DNA of 64,000 bases from MFD04716-140 sp963703125 (GTDB lineage: Bacteria > Bacteroidota > Bacteroidia > Flavobacteriales > Flavobacteriaceae), in NCBI GenBank assembly GCA_963703125.1, contig OY969790.1, positions 868,001 through 932,000 of the forward strand. Reading direction: 5' to 3'. Made by a program: the position numbers and the translations under genes. Positions within the stretch are counted from its first letter, which is position 1; each line of letters begins with the position of its first letter. A model generated the notes under the pieces. It had not been told where the DNA came from. It did no database searches and worked only from the letters and a program-made list of their open reading frames with translations. Below, piece after piece: positions 59,933-64,000 of this stretch.

Positions 59933-61177
59933 ATGAAGAATTTAAAATTAATCGGCCCATTCAAACAAGTAGTGCCCATGACGGGTCTCTCCCTCAAAGG
60001 CGCAATTTCGGATACTGAATTGACTGTCATCCAAAATGCTGGTGTATTGATTTTGGATGGAAAAGTAGTATCCGTAGGAAATTTCGATTTGCTCCGAAAC
60101 AATGATCCGAAGGCCGAAGTTTTCAAATTGGATGGTGACCATGTATGTCTCCCAGGATTTATCGATTCACATACACATATCTGTTTTGGTGGTTCACGTG
60201 CCAAAGATTACGCCTTGAGAAATGCAGGAAAAACCTATTTGGAAATCGCCAAAGCAGGAGGAGGCATCTGGGACAGCGTGGTCCAAACAAGAAAAGCGAC
60301 TCGGGAAGAGCTGGTGAAACATACGGTGAAATTGGCTCATAGACATTTAAAGAATGGAACGACCACCATTGAGGTCAAAAGTGGCTACGGACTATCCATA
60401 GACGAGGAGCTAAAAATACTTAGGGTCATCAAAGAGGCCAACCAAGCCACTGCTTTCGATTTAGTGTCAACCTGCCTGGCCGCACATTTGGTTCCCAAGG
60501 ATTTTCAAGGGAATGCATCTGAATATTTGGAAGAAATAAGTACCAAACTCTTTCCCATTCTAAGGAATGAAAAATTGACCAACCGAATGGATGCCTTTAT
60601 TGAGGAAAGTGCTTTTTCAGCAACACAAATCGCCCCGTATTTCCAAAGGTCAAAAGAAATGGGCTTCGAAATCACCGTGCATGCAGATCAATTTACGACC
60701 GGCGGAAGTGAAGTGGCCATTAAATTTGGTGCTATAAGCGCGGATCACTTGGAAGTTAGCACAATGAAAGAAATAGAAATGTTGGCCAAGAGCGATGTTA
60801 TCGCAACGGCCCTACCGGGAGCATCGCTAGGTTTGGGATGTGGCTTCACCCCTGCCCGCAAACTCTTGGATGCCGGTGCAGCCCTTGCTATCGCCAGTGA
60901 TCACAATCCCGGTTCCGCACCCATGGGAGACCTATTGACCCAAGCGGCCATTTTGGGCACTTTCGAAAAGCTTACCAATGCAGAAGTTTTGGCGGGAATT
61001 ACCTTCCGTGCGGCGGCTGCATTGGGTCTTAGAGATAGAGGTAGTTTAAAGGAAGGGGCATTGGCCGATCTCTGTATTTTTCATACAAACCACTACAATG
61101 AAATTCTGTACAATCAAGGAAATCTAAAACCCTGTATGGTATGGAAAAATGGGGAGCCAGTATTCAACAAACATTAA
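59933..61177 (+). CDS. hutI: Imidazolonepropionase
   Basis: Third step of the pathway: hydrolyses imidazolone-5-propionate to N-formimidoyl-L-glutamate. The 414-aa amidohydrolase shows the metal site CLPGFIDSHTHICFGGSRAK, TTIEVKSGYGLSIDEELKIL, the histidine in EITVHADQF, and the aspartate in ALAIASDHNPGSAPM. Length and order are typical. It ends five bases before the hutU ATG. Confidence 0.95.
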   Translation: MKNLKLIGPFKQVVPMTGLSLKGAISDTELTVIQNAGVLILDGKVVSVGNFDLLRNNDPKAEVFKLDGDHVCLPGFIDSHTHICFGGSRAKDYALRNAGKTYLEIAKAGGGIWDSVVQTRKATREELVKHTVKLAHRHLKNGTTTIEVKSGYGLSIDEELKILRVIKEANQATAFDLVSTCLAAHLVPKDFQGNASEYLEEISTKLFPILRNEKLTNRMDAFIEESAFSATQIAPYFQRSKEMGFEITVHADQFTTGGSEVAIKFGAISADHLEVSTMKEIEMLAKSDVIATALPGASLGLGCGFTPARKLLDAGAALAIASDHNPGSAPMGDLLTQAAILGTFEKLTNAEVLAGITFRAAAALGLRDRGSLKEGALADLCIFHTNHYNEILYNQGNLKPCMVWKNGEPVFNKH

Positions 61178-61181
61178 AAAA

Positions 61182-63200
61182 ATGGATTTTAAATCACAAA
61201 TAACACAAGGAATCCCATCACATTTGCCTCCCAAAAGGGTTTATGATTTAGGTGCCAACCACGCCCCAAAGCGAAAAGAGATTTTGACGTATGAAGAGAA
61301 AAAGCTGGCAATCAGAAATGCCTTACGATACTTCCCCAAAGAATGGCATGAAGAACTTTCCAGGGAATTTGCCAAAGAGTTGACATTGTACGGCAGAATT
61401 TATATGTACCGATTCAAGCCAGATTATAAAATGTATGCGAGGCCAATCAGCGAATATACCTCAAAAACACCCCATGCCGCTGCCATCATGCTAATGATCC
61501 AAAACAATTTGGATCCTGCGGTGGCGCAGCACCCAGAAGAATTGATTACCTATGGTGGCAATGGGGCGGTGTTTCAAAATTGGGCCCAGTATCTGTTAAC
61601 CATGCAGTATTTGTCTGCCATGACCGACGAACAGACCTTGCATATCTATTCAGGCCACCCCATGGGTCTTTTTCCTTCCTCAAAAGAGGCACCGCGAGTT
61701 GTGGTTACCAATGGCATGATGATTCCCAATTACTCCAAACCGGATGATTGGGAAAAATTCAATGCGCTTGGCGTCACCCAATACGGGCAAATGACCGCCG
61801 GTTCCTATATGTATATTGGTCCCCAAGGTATTGTACATGGTACGGCCATAACGGTTATGAATGCCTTTAGAAAAGTCCTGAAAAAGGATGAATCGTCGGC
61901 CGGAAAAATATTCTTGACCGCCGGATTGGGAGGCATGAGCGGGGCACAACCCAAAGCAGGCAATATTGCGGGTTGCATTACTATTTGTGCAGAAGTTAAT
62001 TCCGCCGCCGCTCACAAAAGACATTCCCAAGGCTGGGTAGATGAGCTTATTGATGATTTGAATATACTTGTCACAAGGACGAAATCGGCTGTTTTAAAAA
62101 AAGAAATCGTCTCCTTGGCATTTATTGGCAATGTGGTTGATGTTTGGGAAAGGTTTGACAAAGAAGGCATTTATATTCACCTAGGTTCTGACCAAACTTC
62201 ACTTCATAATCCTTGGTCGGGCGGATATTATCCCGTTGACCTATCTTTTGAGGATTCGAATGATATGATGACCGCCGATCCGGAAGCTTTTAAGGAAAAG
62301 GTGAAGGAATCCTTGCGGAGACAAGTTGCCGCTATCAATAGGCATTCAAGGAGAGGAACCTATTTCTTTGATTACGGAAATGCCTTTTTATTGGAGGCCT
62401 CCAGAGCAGGCGCCGATGTGATGGCAGATAATCAAATAGATTTCAAGTACCCGTCCTATGTCCAGGATATTTTAGGGCCTATGTGCTTTGATTATGGTTT
62501 TGGACCTTTCCGTTGGGTGTGCACTTCCGGAAATCCGGATGACCTGCGAAAAACGGATGCCATTGCGCTTGAGGTAATGACAGAAATTAAGAACTCGGCA
62601 CCTGAGGAAATTCAGCAACAAATGCAGGACAATATCAAATGGATCCAAGAGGCCGAGCAAAATAAATTGGTTGTGGGCTCCCAGGCCCGAATTTTATATG
62701 CCGATGCGGAAGGCCGTGCAAAAATTGCCGAAGCTTTCAACCAAGCCATAAAAACAGGGGAAATAACGGCACCCGTAGTTCTTGGTCGGGATCACCACGA
62801 TGTAAGTGGCACCGATTCCCCATTTCGGGAAACCAGCAATATTTATGATGGCAGCAAGTTTACGGCCGATATGGCCATCCATAATGTCATCGGGGATAGT
62901 TTTCGTGGTGCCACGTGGGTCTCCATCCATAATGGTGGTGGTGTAGGTTGGGGTGAAGTCATCAATGGTGGTTTTGGAATGGTATTGGATGGCTCTGAGG
63001 AAGCTTCCAGAAAACTACGGAACATGTTATTTTATGATGTCAACAACGGAATATCCAGAAGAAGTTGGGCCCGAAACGAAGAAGCGCTTTTTGCCATTAA
63101 AAGAGAAATGGACCGGACTCCCAATTTAAAGGTAACTTTACCACATTTAGTTGACGATGCCATTTTAGAAGAACTGTTTCATCAAGAAAACAAAGGTTAA
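61182..63200 (+). CDS. hutU: Urocanate hydratase, long form
   Basis: Second step of the pathway: hydration of urocanate to imidazolonepropionate with tightly bound NAD. The 672-aa protein is longer than the classic 550-aa HutU. NAD-binding GLGGMSGAQPKAGNIAGCIT, YGGNGAVFQNWAQYLL, LGSDQTSLHNPWSGGYYPVD and the C-terminal DHHDVSGTDSPFRETSNIYD then THNGGGVGWGEVINGGFG-like stretch are the family blocks. The start at 61182 (MDFKSQITQGIPSHLPPKRV) fits the short gap after hutI; the longer frame overlaps it. Confidence 0.94.
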   Translation: MDFKSQITQGIPSHLPPKRVYDLGANHAPKRKEILTYEEKKLAIRNALRYFPKEWHEELSREFAKELTLYGRIYMYRFKPDYKMYARPISEYTSKTPHAAAIMLMIQNNLDPAVAQHPEELITYGGNGAVFQNWAQYLLTMQYLSAMTDEQTLHIYSGHPMGLFPSSKEAPRVVVTNGMMIPNYSKPDDWEKFNALGVTQYGQMTAGSYMYIGPQGIVHGTAITVMNAFRKVLKKDESSAGKIFLTAGLGGMSGAQPKAGNIAGCITICAEVNSAAAHKRHSQGWVDELIDDLNILVTRTKSAVLKKEIVSLAFIGNVVDVWERFDKEGIYIHLGSDQTSLHNPWSGGYYPVDLSFEDSNDMMTADPEAFKEKVKESLRRQVAAINRHSRRGTYFFDYGNAFLLEASRAGADVMADNQIDFKYPSYVQDILGPMCFDYGFGPFRWVCTSGNPDDLRKTDAIALEVMTEIKNSAPEEIQQQMQDNIKWIQEAEQNKLVVGSQARILYADAEGRAKIAEAFNQAIKTGEITAPVVLGRDHHDVSGTDSPFRETSNIYDGSKFTADMAIHNVIGDSFRGATWVSIHNGGGVGWGEVINGGFGMVLDGSEEASRKLRNMLFYDVNNGISRRSWARNEEALFAIKREMDRTPNLKVTLPHLVDDAILEELFHQENKG

Positions 63201-63327
63201 TTTATTTCCAGAACAGTTTTCAAGAAGGTGTCCCAAAACATTTATTTTGGAAAATACTTTTAGAACTTAGTAATTTAGTTGCGTAAACCAATTATTTTTA
63301 AAAACCTCCCAAACCATAGTATTCCGT

Positions 63328-64000
63328 ATGATTCAGTGCCCAATATGTAAAAACCCCGATTCCAGATTAAAATTTAAATTGACCTACGAAGTACATGCTT
63401 GCAAAAAATGCGGCTTTGAATTCTGCCCAGAAGCCAAATTCAATAAAAGCATGGACTCCGATCTTGACGAGCAAATTAGGGAAAAGGCACTCATTCAACT
63501 TCGTAAGGAGAATTTTAGGACCATTCTAGATTCCTTGAAAGACGAAATTAAACCTAATTTCAAAGGCTTGGAAGTTGGGCCCGGTTATGGTTGGTTCCTT
63601 GAAATTTGTAAGGACTATACCATTGATTGTGAGGGAATTGAACCTGAAGTGCGATTTAATGCGAAGTACCGGAAAAATGATCTAAAGGTTATCAATGGCT
63701 TTTATCCGGATGATATTCCTGCGAATACCAAATACGATTTTATTATATACAACGATGTTCTTGAACATCTGCCGAACCTGGAAAGGATTATTGGCGAGAA
63801 TCACGCCATGCTCAATACCAACGGAATTCTAATTATCAACATACCAATTCAAAATGGTATCATTTATTTCGCCGCGAAATTGGCCTACCGCTTTGGCACC
63901 AAATCGCTGCTTGACAGAATGTGGCAATTTAATTTTCACAGTCCGCATATGAGTTATTTTAGCAAAAGAAACCTGATCAATTTTGTGACGGGTCATTATT
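63328..64000 (+). CDS. Class I SAM-dependent methyltransferase with N-terminal zinc ribbon, partial
   Basis: The frame starts at ATG 63328 and runs off the right edge after 224 codons. Residues 1-35 form a zinc ribbon (MIQCPICKN ... HACKKCGFEFCPEAKF, four cysteines in CxxC pairs). After a helical linker the methyltransferase core has GLEVGPGYGWFLEIC (SAM-binding motif I), CEGIEPEV, YDFIIYNDVLEHLPN (motif with EHL) and TNGILIINIP. Such enzymes methylate sugars or lipids in polysaccharide clusters; the substrate is unknown. A weak hairpin (CCAAAA/TTTTGG, 63233-63250) lies between hutU and this gene. Confidence 0.88.
   Translation, partial: MIQCPICKNPDSRLKFKLTYEVHACKKCGFEFCPEAKFNKSMDSDLDEQIREKALIQLRKENFRTILDSLKDEIKPNFKGLEVGPGYGWFLEICKDYTIDCEGIEPEVRFNAKYRKNDLKVINGFYPDDIPANTKYDFIIYNDVLEHLPNLERIIGENHAMLNTNGILIINIPIQNGIIYFAAKLAYRFGTKSLLDRMWQFNFHSPHMSYFSKRNLINFVTGHY

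Noticed and set aside
63233..63250. CCAAAA/TTTTGG hairpin after hutU
   Set aside because: Six weak pairs with no clear T-run after it; could be chance in AT-rich sequence.
1..64000. CRISPR array, prophage, integrase or transposase
   Set aside because: No regularly spaced direct repeats and no such protein motifs were seen on either strand.

Overview
The window comes from a marine-type member of the Flavobacteriaceae (Bacteroidota). Support for this: low-to-moderate GC, gene starts led by A-rich leaders rather than strong Shine-Dalgarno sites, many Bacteroidota promoters of the TAnnTTTG (-7) type, and family-typical genes (ExbB/ExbD operon with an extra membrane protein, DUF5916 and DUF4249-like surface proteins, BlaI/M56 pairs, DUF4407, rpsB with a C-terminal helix-hairpin-helix extension). 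No phage, transposase, CRISPR array or classical defence island was seen. The content is mostly chromosomal core with a few accessory pieces.

Layout. 1-3.6 kb: cell-surface lipoproteins and a DUF5916 outer-membrane protein whose frame is broken by one base. 3.7-6.9 kb: translation block rplM-rpsI-rpsB-tsf, with a structured leader before rpsB. 7-10.1 kb (minus): an ECF sigma factor, a HEAT-repeat anti-sigma-like membrane protein and two DUF4097 proteins. 10.2-12.1 kb: M61 peptidase. 12.3-13.6 kb: pyrH-frr. 13.6-14.7 kb: a gene-poor stretch with tiny membrane ORFs. 14.8-20.8 kb: RND/MMPL exporter, asnS (two frame breaks as written), rpoN and a membrane protein. 20.8-23.9 kb (minus): ExbB - small membrane protein - ExbD - ExbD, then a beta-barrel protein. 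24-26.4 kb: tRNA-Ser, asparaginase, TatD, retropepsin-like protease. 26.5-30.5 kb: 2-oxoglutarate dehydrogenase E2 and E1. 30.7-36.5 kb: outer-membrane protein, amidohydrolase, galE, DegT aminotransferase, waaA (one frame break). 36.5-42.5 kb: sugar transporter, small proteins, TIM-barrel isomerase, tRNA-Leu, M20 peptidase, PhnA. 42.6-46.2 kb: first BlaI/M56 pair and DUF4407 protein. 46.2-52.9 kb (minus): membrane-anchored MutS-like ATPase, a tightly packed run of six small genes, a cyclase and hemW. 53-53.9 kb: a four-helix-bundle gene wedged between hemW and ruvC. 54.1-56.9 kb: second BlaI/M56 pair (M56 frame-broken) with a TonB_C-like lipoprotein. 57.1-58.2 kb: DUF456 protein and nitroreductase. 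58.3-63.2 kb: histidine utilisation operon hutH-hutI-hutU. The window ends inside a zinc-ribbon methyltransferase.

Main points for a second look: five single-base indels that break four otherwise well-conserved genes (two of them in asnS), best explained by consensus errors; two BlaI/M56 regulatory circuits with visibly different operators; a probable autoregulatory leader RNA before rpsB; the four-helix-bundle gene flanked by inverted repeat words; and a lipoprotein that looks like a free copy of the C-terminal domain of the adjacent M56 sensor. I did not find a clearly undescribed multi-gene system; the candidates above are the most unusual parts.
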